DNA of 64,000 bases, from the NCBI GenBank assembly GCA_050747245.1, contig JBOGNO010000008.1, positions 124,001 to 188,000 on the forward strand. The letters run 5' to 3'. The position numbers and the translations under genes are program-made. The notes beneath the pieces were generated by a model that was not told the DNA's origin, did not search any database, and saw nothing but the letters and a program-made list of their open reading frames with translations. The first letter of the stretch is position 1. Every line of letters begins with the position of its first letter. Below, piece after piece: positions 18,685-26,641 of this stretch. The stretch is from JBOGNO01 sp050747245. Lineage in GTDB: Bacteria > Acidobacteriota > Terriglobia > Acidiferrales > UBA7541.

Positions 18685-18735
18685 AAAAGACCCGGCACAG
18701 CCTGAGAAGTCAAATTCAGGTTGAACGGGTCTTTT
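18685..18735. terminator. Bidirectional terminator-like hairpin
   Basis: A perfect 10-bp stem AAAAGACCCG (18685-18694) with CGGGTCTTTT (18726-18735) encloses a second stem CCTGA (18701-18705) with TCAGG (18716-18720). The stem has A-run and T-run ends, as expected for a terminator working in both directions, and it lies between two convergent genes. Confidence 0.7.
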
Positions 18736-18796
18736 CCTTTCGTCCTTAGGTATTCCTACAATTCCAAAGAAGTAAGGTCGGCTGATACCCGTCGCG

Positions 18797-20092
18797 TCAG
18801 GTATGGTTGGCTGTCCTGATTGCGGGCACCTCGGACACAGGGTGTGCCGAACGGAGGCCGAGTCGCTTTGCCAAAGATCCGAGAGCATAGCGCAGGAATC
18901 GGGAGAACATCAGGAGGAAAGGCCGCCAGTCATCCGAAGCAAACCAGGCGCACTCCCGAACGCCGCCGAAGGATCGCAGCCATTGGAACCAGGTGATTTT
19001 CCCGTCCTGGCGATAGTTAAAAAAAGAGATAATATCATTGTCTTCCACCAGCCATTTCCGACCTTCGCAGGATGATGATTGGGAAACGGACTGGCCGGTC
19101 AGGTCCAGATAGAGTGCACGAATTACGTCGAGGCCGTTGGTGTCTAGGAACAAACGAAACGTGGCGCCGATGCGCGGATTGATATCCAGCAGCTTGTATT
19201 TTCCATCACGAGCGTCGAATCGATAGCCGATATCGAGGATGCCCCGGTAGAAAATTTTCTTCATAAATTCGCGCGTGGTTTGGTCGACGACCTCATTTCC
19301 AAGACAGATGCCGAGCGACGTCATCCCGGTATAGACGGGATACTGCCGGAGCTTGCGTCCTGTAAGACCAAAGAGGCAATCCGAGCGATCGTTAAAATAG
19401 CCATTGAACATCCAGACCGAGCTGTCATCGCCAGGGATGTATTCCTGGAGCATCAAATTGGGATTCAAGGAGTCTTCCAAGCGAAGATATTGAGCTAGAA
19501 GTTCTTCCGGAGTTCGCACAATCAGCATGCGCATGCCGGTGCGCTCCTGCAGGAGCGCGCTGTTGATGCCTTTAAGCATAATCGGGAACTGTGCCCTGCC
19601 TGCCGAAAGAAAATTGTCTACATCCGCGAGCGATTGCGGAAAAATGGTTTCTGCGGTAGGAACGCCATGGCGTCGCGCGAGAAAGTACATCTCTTTCTTA
19701 TCGGACAATGATTTGACGAGTGTGCCTGGAGAGGCCTGAATGCTAAAAGAATCCTCGAGCTCAGGAGCATGATCCGCAAGAAACAGACTGGGAACATCGC
19801 CATTGCTGATGAGTATAGGACGACCGCCAATCTTGGAAGCAGTATCACGTAAGAAGCGGATAGTTTCGGAGGGCGAAGATTTTTCGACGTCCCAAACAAA
19901 GCGGCCTCGACAATATCGTGAATGCAGCCCCGGGTTGCGAGGATCGGCGTCGATGCCATAAACCGGTATTCCCAGCCTTCCCAAGCTGCGCATGATGCCA
20001 ACCCCGCAGTGACTGAAGAGCTTGAGAACAACGACGGACGTTGCAGAATCGGCGATTCGCATTTTGCGCGACATATTTTCGTGAGACCTCAT
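18797..20092 (-). CDS. ATP-grasp carboxylate ligase-like protein
   Basis: A 431-residue enzyme of the ATP-grasp fold, which joins a carboxylate to an amine or thiol through an acyl phosphate. The N-terminal domain begins with a Rossmann-like strand (SVVVLKLFSHCGVGIMRSLG) and GIDADPRNPG. The central part has the ATP-binding lysine strand (FPIMLKGI), LQEYIPGDDSSVWMF, and the metal-binding LLDINPRIGATF. It resembles ligases of the carboxylate-amine type found in polysaccharide and natural-product loci; the substrate is not known. Its ATG overlaps the stop of the ComB-like gene (ATGA), so it is translationally coupled, and it is the last gene of that operon. I infer that it acts on the product of the ComA/ComB steps. 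Confidence 0.8.
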   Translation of the reverse strand: MRSHENMSRKMRIADSATSVVVLKLFSHCGVGIMRSLGRLGIPVYGIDADPRNPGLHSRYCRGRFVWDVEKSSPSETIRFLRDTASKIGGRPILISNGDVPSLFLADHAPELEDSFSIQASPGTLVKSLSDKKEMYFLARRHGVPTAETIFPQSLADVDNFLSAGRAQFPIMLKGINSALLQERTGMRMLIVRTPEELLAQYLRLEDSLNPNLMLQEYIPGDDSSVWMFNGYFNDRSDCLFGLTGRKLRQYPVYTGMTSLGICLGNEVVDQTTREFMKKIFYRGILDIGYRFDARDGKYKLLDINPRIGATFRLFLDTNGLDVIRALYLDLTGQSVSQSSSCEGRKWLVEDNDIISFFNYRQDGKITWFQWLRSFGGVRECAWFASDDWRPFLLMFSRFLRYALGSLAKRLGLRSAHPVSEVPAIRTANHT

Positions 20093-20811
20093 TTCGAATC
20101 GAGAAGCTGCACCAATTCGCCCTCGCGAAAAGCGAAGACACCCGAGAGGTCATCCAGATGCCCAAGAATGAAATCTAGATCACGCATCTGGCCACTGCGG
20201 CGCAAGTAATCGACGCTCTTACCGTTGGTGAAAGCATCCGCGGGCACACCGCTCCAGCGGCGGATGATTTCGGAAGTCTGATCGTTGCCCGGCTCAAAGC
20301 CCGCGCGAACCAACCCCTCGGCAATCCAGGAACAGCAAAGCTGATCTTCTTCCCGGAATTCACCGCGACTGCCAGCGCCAATCACCGCGACACGATCGAA
20401 TCGGCTGGCCAGGTAGGAAATCTGTGCAGAATAATTTCGCAGACATGCAGCAAATCCCGCCTTACACATTGCCGATTCGCAAATGACAGGCGTACCGGAA
20501 GTGGAAACGAGAATCATTGGTCTCTCAACATCCGTTCGCTCGGCAAGCAGGGCAGGGCTGTTGGTCATGTCAAAACCATAGGGCATGTTGCCGCCCAATT
20601 CGCCGACGACGAGGGGATTCTTATCCTGAAGTCGAGCAGCCAGCGCAATGGCATCTTCCAGCGTAGCAACCGGAAAAACGCGACGGCCCTGACTGACGCC
20701 TGTAATGGCTGTTGTAGTGGCCCGGATCACGTCCACGGCAACGATCGCGTAGCCATCTCGATACTTCTGGACGTTTTCGGGAAAGCAGTCCACCACAACG
20801 CTACCCGGCAT
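20089..20811 (-). CDS. comB: 2-phosphosulfolactate phosphatase-like protein
   Basis: ComB removes phosphate from 2-phosphosulfolactate to give sulfolactate. The 240-residue product has the family's N-terminal region VDVIRATTTAITGVSQG, FDMTNSPALL and STSGTPVICES. The ATG at 20811 has GGGAGG nine bases upstream; a longer frame overlaps the ComA-like gene without need. It lies 28 bp after the ComA-like gene and overlaps the ATP-grasp gene by four bases. Archaea use these enzymes for coenzyme M; bacteria use them for sulfolactate in spores and elsewhere. Whether the substrate here is sulfolactate is inference. Confidence 0.85.
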   Translation of the reverse strand: MPGSVVVDCFPENVQKYRDGYAIVAVDVIRATTTAITGVSQGRRVFPVATLEDAIALAARLQDKNPLVVGELGGNMPYGFDMTNSPALLAERTDVERPMILVSTSGTPVICESAMCKAGFAACLRNYSAQISYLASRFDRVAVIGAGSRGEFREEDQLCCSWIAEGLVRAGFEPGNDQTSEIIRRWSGVPADAFTNGKSVDYLRRSGQMRDLDFILGHLDDLSGVFAFREGELVQLLDSK

Positions 20812-20839
20812 GATTTGTGGCCTCCCAGAGAGCCGCGTT

Positions 20840-21676
20840 TCATGCAGGCCGCGGCGGACGAAGATTCTCGTGAGCAAACGCGTCGGAATGCAGGCCGCGG
20901 CGATAGATCTCCACGCGCAATAGCTCCTCTATGCGCACATTGCAAAGATGTACTTCCGGCCCGAAGTGATTGAGGAGCGCGAATTGACTGGGCTTGTTCG
21001 GTGATTCGAATATCACAATCCTGTGACCAAACGCTTTGACGAAGCGATCGGCGAAGGAAACATTCAAGTTCCCATCGTTGTCAAAGAGACCGACGCCGCG
21101 AGCGCTTTCTCTGGCCTCCACGACGAGCTGCACCGCACCAGCATCGAGCCAGCGCTTTCCTTGATCAATCAGCTCCTGCACTTTGTCGGCGGTGAACGCG
21201 CCCGTATGTTTCTTCCCCAGCTCAAATTGCACTTCGAGTTTCCGGGCGTGGGCCGCACGAATTACCTCTGTGGCCGGCAAAGGCATATCCGTGAAACCCT
21301 CACCGCACTCAATGCGATCAAATCCCATGCTCGCGCAGAGATCGAGGTACGCAGGGAGCTGGCCCTGGGCGACAGCAACTTCGAAAGGGCCGCCACCCGT
21401 CGTCGTGCGCACGCCATTTTTCTTTGCGGCAGCAATCTTCTGGCGCGAGGCCCGCTCCTCAGCAATCATCCAGCAAGCCATGGAGACTTTTAGAATGGAA
21501 ATCAAGTGGGCGCTCTGCTGCAGATGGCTTGCGAGTGTCGCGGGATCGTAACCTGGATCGAATGGGCTGGTGGCTGGCGGGATTACGGGCACACCAATCT
21601 TGCGAAGGTAATCACGAACGTGAATTTTCTTCGCTAGCGGCCCGTGGTGAGAACCCCGGCCTCGACTCCGTTTCAT
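20840..21676 (-). CDS. comA: Phosphosulfolactate synthase-like (ComA family) protein
   Basis: ComA adds sulfite to phosphoenolpyruvate, giving phosphosulfolactate. The 278-residue TIM-barrel protein has the family pattern TTGGGPFEVAVAQGQ, GFDRIECGEGFTD, VQFELGKKH, QLVVEARES and VGLFDNDGNLN. The ATG at 21676 follows GAGGGG at good spacing. It opens a three-gene operon (ComA-like, ComB-like, ATP-grasp) with gaps of 28 and -4 bp. ComA relatives of other function exist (plant HSA32), but the adjacent ComB-like phosphatase favours sulfonate synthesis. No later coenzyme M gene is visible in the window. Confidence 0.85.
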   Translation of the reverse strand: MKRSRGRGSHHGPLAKKIHVRDYLRKIGVPVIPPATSPFDPGYDPATLASHLQQSAHLISILKVSMACWMIAEERASRQKIAAAKKNGVRTTTGGGPFEVAVAQGQLPAYLDLCASMGFDRIECGEGFTDMPLPATEVIRAAHARKLEVQFELGKKHTGAFTADKVQELIDQGKRWLDAGAVQLVVEARESARGVGLFDNDGNLNVSFADRFVKAFGHRIVIFESPNKPSQFALLNHFGPEVHLCNVRIEELLRVEIYRRGLHSDAFAHENLRPPRPA

Positions 21677-21878
21677 GAGCTTACCCCTCAGGGTGTGTCA
21701 GTGGCCTGCCGCAGAATCCAAGCTGATCTTGCGACAGCTTGAAGTGCCTCAAACCACAAATTCAGCAATCAACAAAAAGTTAAATATCAGTATCCGATTG
21801 AAAGGGGGACGGGTCAATGAGGGCAGACACGCTCCTTCGCCAAACATGCAACAGCATGAAGAGAATGACTTCCACCTT

Positions 21879-22724
21879 TCAAAGCTGCGGTGCCGTCGTC
21901 ACGCTCGGCTTGCGCGCCAACACGATGTATTGTCCACCTGCGGAACGGATCAAAGGGACGCCGCGGTCAGCCCAAGCTTGCAGTGTCTTATGCAGCTTGA
22001 CGCCTCGCGAATCGCTAAGTATGCGGTGGCGGAAGAAGTTAAACGGACCGAATCCCAGAGTCATGCCGCGGACTTTCTCAAGGTCGGCCTCTCGCAACAT
22101 GGAATTTACCTCGCGGATGGAATGGAGGCGATTTAACCTGCCTCCAGCGCTCCAACCGAACAACTTGCGAAGGACGCGTGAAAGGGCCCGCAGAGGCTCC
22201 AAGAGGGGCGTCCTGGCAGGATTGATCAAATAATGAAGCCGCCAGCGATTGTCGACGGTGAACAACAGATAGCCCTCCGGGCGAAGAACACGAGCGAGTT
22301 CTGAAAGCGCTCTGCTCGGATCCTCGCACCAAGGAAGAACGCCGATGGCCAATGCCAGAGGGAAGGAATCGTCTGGAAAGGTCAAGGAGTGAATGTCGCC
22401 GAGATTGACGCATATGCGTTCGGCAAGGCCGGCTTCGGTGGCATGACGGAGCGTTTGTTCGACCATTCCCATTGCTACGTCTTGCGCTTGGACATGCAGA
22501 CCCTTTTCGGCTAGGGCGAGCGTGGTGAAACCAGCGCCACACCCCACCTCCAAGACATCGGAACCAGGAGGCAACCTCAGTCCGTCAACCCAGGTAAGCA
22601 CGCGGGCCATTCGGTCTTGATATGTGATCGAAAAGGCATCGCGTCTTGCGTAGATGTCCGTCCAGCATTCGGCCTGAGCGTCAAACCAGCCGATAACCTC
22701 GGCGCTCTCCTTGTTCTTCTCCAT
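21879..22724 (-). CDS. Class I SAM-dependent methyltransferase
   Basis: A 281-residue methyltransferase of the UbiE-like type. Motif I is VLEVGCGAGFTTLALA, followed by DVAMGMVEQT, an acidic NLGDIHSLTFPDDSF and LARVLRPEGYLLFTVDNR. The target (small molecule, lipid or sugar) is not evident. The ATG at 22724 is a guess; the frame begins at a GTG at 22778 and neither has a clear ribosome site. It lies 202 bp upstream of the ComA-like gene on the same strand and may supply the same pathway. Confidence 0.85.
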   Translation of the reverse strand: MEKNKESAEVIGWFDAQAECWTDIYARRDAFSITYQDRMARVLTWVDGLRLPPGSDVLEVGCGAGFTTLALAEKGLHVQAQDVAMGMVEQTLRHATEAGLAERICVNLGDIHSLTFPDDSFPLALAIGVLPWCEDPSRALSELARVLRPEGYLLFTVDNRWRLHYLINPARTPLLEPLRALSRVLRKLFGWSAGGRLNRLHSIREVNSMLREADLEKVRGMTLGFGPFNFFRHRILSDSRGVKLHKTLQAWADRGVPLIRSAGGQYIVLARKPSVTTAPQL

Positions 22725-22735
22725 GGACTGATTAA

Positions 22736-22828
22736 TTTTTGACAGCTGTGCGCTCCCAGAATATGTACCGCTATCCACGACTTTACAAATCGCAGTTTAG
22801 CCTGCTGAGCTGCGATGTCTGTCAAAAA
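22736..22828. promoter_or_regulatory. Face-to-face promoters within a perfect 10-bp inverted repeat
   Basis: TTTTTGACAG (22736-22745) is repeated inverted as CTGTCAAAAA (22819-22828). Each arm contains a perfect TTGACA. Rightwards, TTGACA (22739-22744) is followed after 17 bases by TATGTA (22762-22767), reading toward the CBS gene. Leftwards, TTGACA (22825-22820) is followed after 17 bases by GGCTAA, reading toward the methyltransferase gene. The transcripts would overlap in opposite directions. Confidence 0.4.
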
Positions 22829-23055
22829 GTGAATCGGGATGGCGAAAATCTTACGTTGCTGGCTTTTTCATGGTGCAGAAACTCTAGGGGGTTGTCAATT
22901 CAGTGCGATAGTGCATTCGACACAGGACCACATGCTGGGCCAAGAAGGTGGAAAGAAAACACTGCCAGCTGAACCTGCGCCATTGGGAATATCGGTTGCA
23001 CGGCTCGCCGAATTCGTCCTACCATGCCTCGATAGCTTCTTCTGAGGAGTGTCCG

Positions 23056-23490
23056 ATGAATGTGGCGGAGCTGATTGCCAATCGCAAGGAAGTTTTTTCC
23101 ATCCGCGAAGACACGAATGTTCACGACGCGGCAAGATATTTACGCGAACACAAAGTTCGCTCCGTTGGGGTGCTAGATGCGAATGGCGTTCTGGTTGGAG
23201 TAGTTTCGCAGAGCGATGTTTCCGACAAGGTAGCGGCCGAGAACAAATGTCCAGCGTGGATGAAAGTGTCCGAGATTATGTCGAAAGAACTTGTGATCGT
23301 CCCCACTACCAGCTCATTCGAGACGTGTTTGCGCCTCATGGATGAACACGGGATCTATCACATTTTGGTAGTCGACGAAAAATCGAACTACAAAGGAATG
23401 GTTTCCGTTACAGACTTGTTGCAACTGATCGCTTCTGATCATAAGGCACGAGCCGATATGTTAGAAGACCTTATGTTTCCAAAACGATAA
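23056..23490 (+). CDS. CBS-domain pair protein
   Basis: A 144-residue protein made of two CBS motifs (about 5-60 and 75-130), with VRSVGVLDANGVLVGVVSQSDV and IYHILVVDEKSNYKGMVSVTDL. CBS pairs bind adenine nucleotides and often act as small regulatory modules. No attached enzyme domain. The ATG at 23056 has GAGGAG eight bases upstream. It stands alone between the methyltransferase and the sigma-54 activator; its partner is unknown. Confidence 0.88.
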   Translation: MNVAELIANRKEVFSIREDTNVHDAARYLREHKVRSVGVLDANGVLVGVVSQSDVSDKVAAENKCPAWMKVSEIMSKELVIVPTTSSFETCLRLMDEHGIYHILVVDEKSNYKGMVSVTDLLQLIASDHKARADMLEDLMFPKR

Positions 23491-23876
23491 AATACATATT
23501 GAATATCAGAAAGCAGAGTGAGTAATACTTCGCAGAATAGCCCCCGCCGCCAAATTGGGTTGACTGGCATCTTCCATCCGCGGCGAACTCCATGTGGAAA
23601 AGTAAGTCTCTCGATGTGAAAAGATTTTCATTTCCTAAGTGGGCTATACCACTGCTGCCGCACGAGCAAGCCTCATAACAGGCCATGGCTCTAGAGCACA
23701 CCTAGCTTATTCCAAACAAAGGCCTTGGTCACAAACTAGTCCTGGGGCCTATCTCTGTTACTTCATCAGTTGCCCTCTGTGAGTTTGGAGCCTTGAGTGC
23801 TCTTAAGGACTCTTGAGGTGGTTTCAGCGCACGACTCCGGAAACTGACGACTGCATATTTGGGGATTAGAGTGACG
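23491..23876. other. 386-bp gap upstream of the second sigma-54 activator
   Basis: No coding similarity. An imperfect palindrome around 23791-23818 (CTTGAG ... CTCTTGAG, centred on TTAA) could be an activator site; no good promoter is visible. Confidence 0.35.
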
Positions 23877-24953
23877 ATGGCAACGAGCATCAACAACTGC
23901 GATTTCTTACCCAATCGAAAGGTTGAAGCTCCTCCTGAAGCGGTAATTTTTGGTTGCTCTCCGGTGATGAGAGCAGTGCACCAAAAACTCGAAAAGGTGG
24001 CCAAAACGACCGTTCCGATTCTGATCCAGGGTGAAAGCGGAACTGGGAAGGAAATTCTGGCACGATACACCCATGCCACTTCAACTTGCGGAAACGGCCC
24101 ATTCGTCAAAGTAAATTGCGCAGCAATCCCAGGGACTCTCCTCGAAAGTGAACTCTTTGGCTTTCAGAAAGGAGCGTTCACTGGGGCCTATGCTTCCAAA
24201 CCTGGCCGCGTCGAGATGGCACATCGCGGCACTCTCTTTCTTGACGAAATAGCGGAGCTGGATCCCGGACTTCAGGCAAAACTGCTGCAACTGCTTCAGG
24301 ACGGCCAATTCTGTCGAATCGGCGACGCAGAGAACAAGCACGTGGAGGCACGAATCATTTGTGCCACAAACAGGAATCTTGAGAAAGAGATCGCCACCGG
24401 GAATTTCCGTCAAGACCTGTACTATCGGATCAATGTCATTTGCATCCAGGTGCCTCCTCTGAGAGATCGTCGTGAGGACATCCCTGTGCTAGTGGACTAT
24501 TTCCTGGAGTATTTCAAAACAAAGTTTCAACGACAAAGTTTGTCACTCTCGCAGGCAACGCTGGAGGCTCTCCAAAACAGAGAGTGGCGCGGAAATGTAC
24601 GGGAATTGGAAAACGCGGTCGCGCGCTTTGCGATACTCGGGACGGAGGATTCGATTTTTGATGAGGTGGTCGAAAGGCAGTCTCGCACCTTCGAATATGA
24701 GAAGACCGAGGATGGCAGTATTCCTCTTAAACGAATCGCCAAAGAAGCAATTCGGGAAATGGAACGCGATCTAATCCTGCGTATACTGAAAGCAAACCAT
24801 TGGAATCGCCGCAAGACTGCTGAAGTGCTCAAGATCAGCTACCGCGCACTCTTATACAAGATCAGACAAGCTGGCCTGCCACCGAAGAGAATGCGCCGAG
24901 GAAACGGAACCCCGTCAGAGAATGTGTCCGGCTCGCCGACAATAGCTGATTGA
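23877..24953 (+). CDS. Sigma-54 enhancer-binding protein lacking a receiver domain
   Basis: A 358-residue activator made only of an AAA+ domain and a Fis-type helix-turn-helix. Walker A is GESGTGKE (52-59), the GAFTGA loop is intact at 99-104 (KGAFTGAYAS), Walker B is FLDEIAEL, and the C-terminus has TAEVLKISYRALLYKIR. With no sensor or receiver domain it resembles PspF/HrpR-like activators that are controlled by a partner protein or by their own level. The ATG at 23877 or a GTG at 23871 may be the start. It ends 115 bp before the convergent glycosyltransferase and stands at the edge of the EPS locus. It probably drives sigma-54 promoters there. Confidence 0.93.
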   Translation: MATSINNCDFLPNRKVEAPPEAVIFGCSPVMRAVHQKLEKVAKTTVPILIQGESGTGKEILARYTHATSTCGNGPFVKVNCAAIPGTLLESELFGFQKGAFTGAYASKPGRVEMAHRGTLFLDEIAELDPGLQAKLLQLLQDGQFCRIGDAENKHVEARIICATNRNLEKEIATGNFRQDLYYRINVICIQVPPLRDRREDIPVLVDYFLEYFKTKFQRQSLSLSQATLEALQNREWRGNVRELENAVARFAILGTEDSIFDEVVERQSRTFEYEKTEDGSIPLKRIAKEAIREMERDLILRILKANHWNRRKTAEVLKISYRALLYKIRQAGLPPKRMRRGNGTPSENVSGSPTIAD

Positions 24954-25068
24954 TCGGCGGCTTTCTAAAGCTCTCCTTTCGCACACCTGCTCGGCGAACT
25001 TGAAAATATGTGGGTAAGTCGAATCAGTGGAAATACTTTCGAAGGCTAAAGTGACCACCAGAATCAGG

Positions 25069-26235
25069 CTAAATCCCAACCATATTGGAGCGACGCAACG
25101 TGGTGTTGAGAATAGTTCTCTCGATCGACCGAACAAACGCGGGTCGCGAAAACCGATCTCGAATTCTCTGGCAACCGGCTTCGCCCATAGAGCGGCGAAG
25201 CGCAGGAGAATCTCCGAGTTCGGCCATTCTCTCCGCAAGCTGCGAGACGTTATCTGTTTCAAAAAGGAGTCCGGTCTTCCCATGTTCGATCGCTTCTGGA
25301 AGCCCTCCCGTATTTGCGCAGATGCACGGCAATCCACAAGCGGCGGCCTCGAGCGCAGCAATGCCAAGTGCTTCCTTGCGAGATGCAAGGATATTCACGT
25401 CGAAGACGTATCGATAGTAATTCTCCGTGTCGGGCCGATAGCCCGCAAAATGAACTCTGCTCGAGATGGAAAGTTCAGCGGCCAAGCGATCAAATTCACT
25501 GCGAAGAGGGCCATCCCCCACGACAACCAAGCGGGCGTTCGGCAGTCTTCTACAGACCACCTGGAAGGCACGAAGGAGGGTGTCCACACCTTTGTCGGCC
25601 ACCAGATAGGAGACCTGACCAAATACAATCGCATCAGCGGGGATTTGTATTTCTTGTCTCCATCTAGCTTCTGCAGCTTCGGCGGGGCGAAAGCGCTCCG
25701 TATCCACTCCAAAATAAATCACCTCCGAGATCGGCAGGTGGGAGTGGCCAGCTTTCAGAAGAGTCTCCACGGCATGGCTCGGGAGGATGATCCGGCTAGC
25801 CAGGTGAACGCGGTAAAGGAGGATGTAACGCCTGGCATATGCCGCATGCAGGTGGCAGATCAAGGGAATGCCCTGCCAGTTCGCAACGTAGTGAGCCACC
25901 TGACAGGGACGCGCAGAGTTCGAGTAAAGCAACTGGATCTCTTTCCTGCTGACGAGAGATCTCATTTGTCGCGCCATCCGGACCCACTGTGCGAAGTCGA
26001 ACTGAAAAGTGTCGGAATCCATCATGATGTTGGGAAAACGAAAAAGAGTTGTTTCGATTCCTTCGACTCGCGCGGCCTCTGCCATCGCGGGCTGATCACA
26101 AATCAGGAAGGGCTGAATCTGCTGTTTGTCAAGGCCGCGAAAAATGGTAAGGAGAACATTTTCACTCCCCCGGATCCAATTCTCGCCGACATGCAAAAAA
26201 AGAACTTTGATGAGGGCCTCCCGGGCAAGCCTCAA
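25069..26235 (-). CDS. Family 4 glycosyltransferase
   Basis: A 388-residue GT-B fold sugar transferase with the GT4 donor-site pattern (RKEALGIAALEAAACGLPCICANTGG, broken here only for description) and a central FGVDTERFRP. It likely adds one sugar during EPS repeat-unit synthesis at the inner membrane face. The frame begins with TTG at 26235; protein similarity starts about eight residues later (IKVLFLHVGE), just after a GGGAGG, so the true start is uncertain. It is the only gene of the early EPS locus on the minus strand and diverges from the initiating transferase. Confidence 0.88.
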   Translation of the reverse strand: MRLAREALIKVLFLHVGENWIRGSENVLLTIFRGLDKQQIQPFLICDQPAMAEAARVEGIETTLFRFPNIMMDSDTFQFDFAQWVRMARQMRSLVSRKEIQLLYSNSARPCQVAHYVANWQGIPLICHLHAAYARRYILLYRVHLASRIILPSHAVETLLKAGHSHLPISEVIYFGVDTERFRPAEAAEARWRQEIQIPADAIVFGQVSYLVADKGVDTLLRAFQVVCRRLPNARLVVVGDGPLRSEFDRLAAELSISSRVHFAGYRPDTENYYRYVFDVNILASRKEALGIAALEAAACGLPCICANTGGLPEAIEHGKTGLLFETDNVSQLAERMAELGDSPALRRSMGEAGCQRIRDRFSRPAFVRSIERTILNTTLRRSNMVGI

Positions 26236-26641
26236 CTATTGGCGTACGGAATGCAGAATACTCCGAGTCCCACGCGCAACCCAAATCTGATTGTAAGTCC
26301 GCATCTGCGATATGCCGGACGACTGCCAGATTGACAATCCCGAAAGATCGCATCGCAAGCGTCCGGTCGGCCCGGGAAACGCGGCAGGAATTCAAGCAGA
26401 CTGCCATGAAATCCTCGCGAGGTGGGTACGGAACATTGTTAGCCCAATGGTGAAAGGGATTTCACCAATGCGGCTGGTGCGTCAGGCGGCACACACAATG
26501 GCATTAAAACAAAGGACCTACGCAAAAATCTGTGGAAGGAGGATTGCACTGGAGACTGGAGAGGTCAAACGAACGGGTGCATGCAGATGAACAGTGTCTG
26601 AAAGGTTGTTCGATTCTCTCGGCGAGATTCAAAAGGGATAA
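26236..26641. other. 406-bp divergent control region of the EPS locus
   Basis: Lies between the minus-strand glycosyltransferase and the initiating phosphoglycosyltransferase. It holds the operator-like palindrome at 26448-26467. No sigma-54 consensus or strong sigma-70 promoter was seen, and no coding similarity. Confidence 0.5.
26448..26467. promoter_or_regulatory. Operator-like palindrome upstream of the initiating transferase
   Basis: TGGTGAAA (26448-26455) and TTTCACCA (26460-26467) form a perfect 8-bp inverted repeat around GGGA. Half-sites are centred 12 bp apart, as for a dimeric regulator. About 175 bp upstream of the gene at 26642. Confidence 0.4.

Noticed and set aside
18780..18792. 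GGCTGATACCCGT is shared with 7301-7313.
   Set aside because: Thirteen-base matches are expected by chance in a window of this size, and the surroundings differ.
23791..23818. Imperfect palindrome upstream of the receiver-less sigma-54 activator considered as an autoregulatory site.
   Set aside because: Several mismatches and no promoter in the right place.
25027..26334. A 435-residue plus-strand open frame.
   Set aside because: Antisense to a clear GT4 glycosyltransferase gene and without family motifs.
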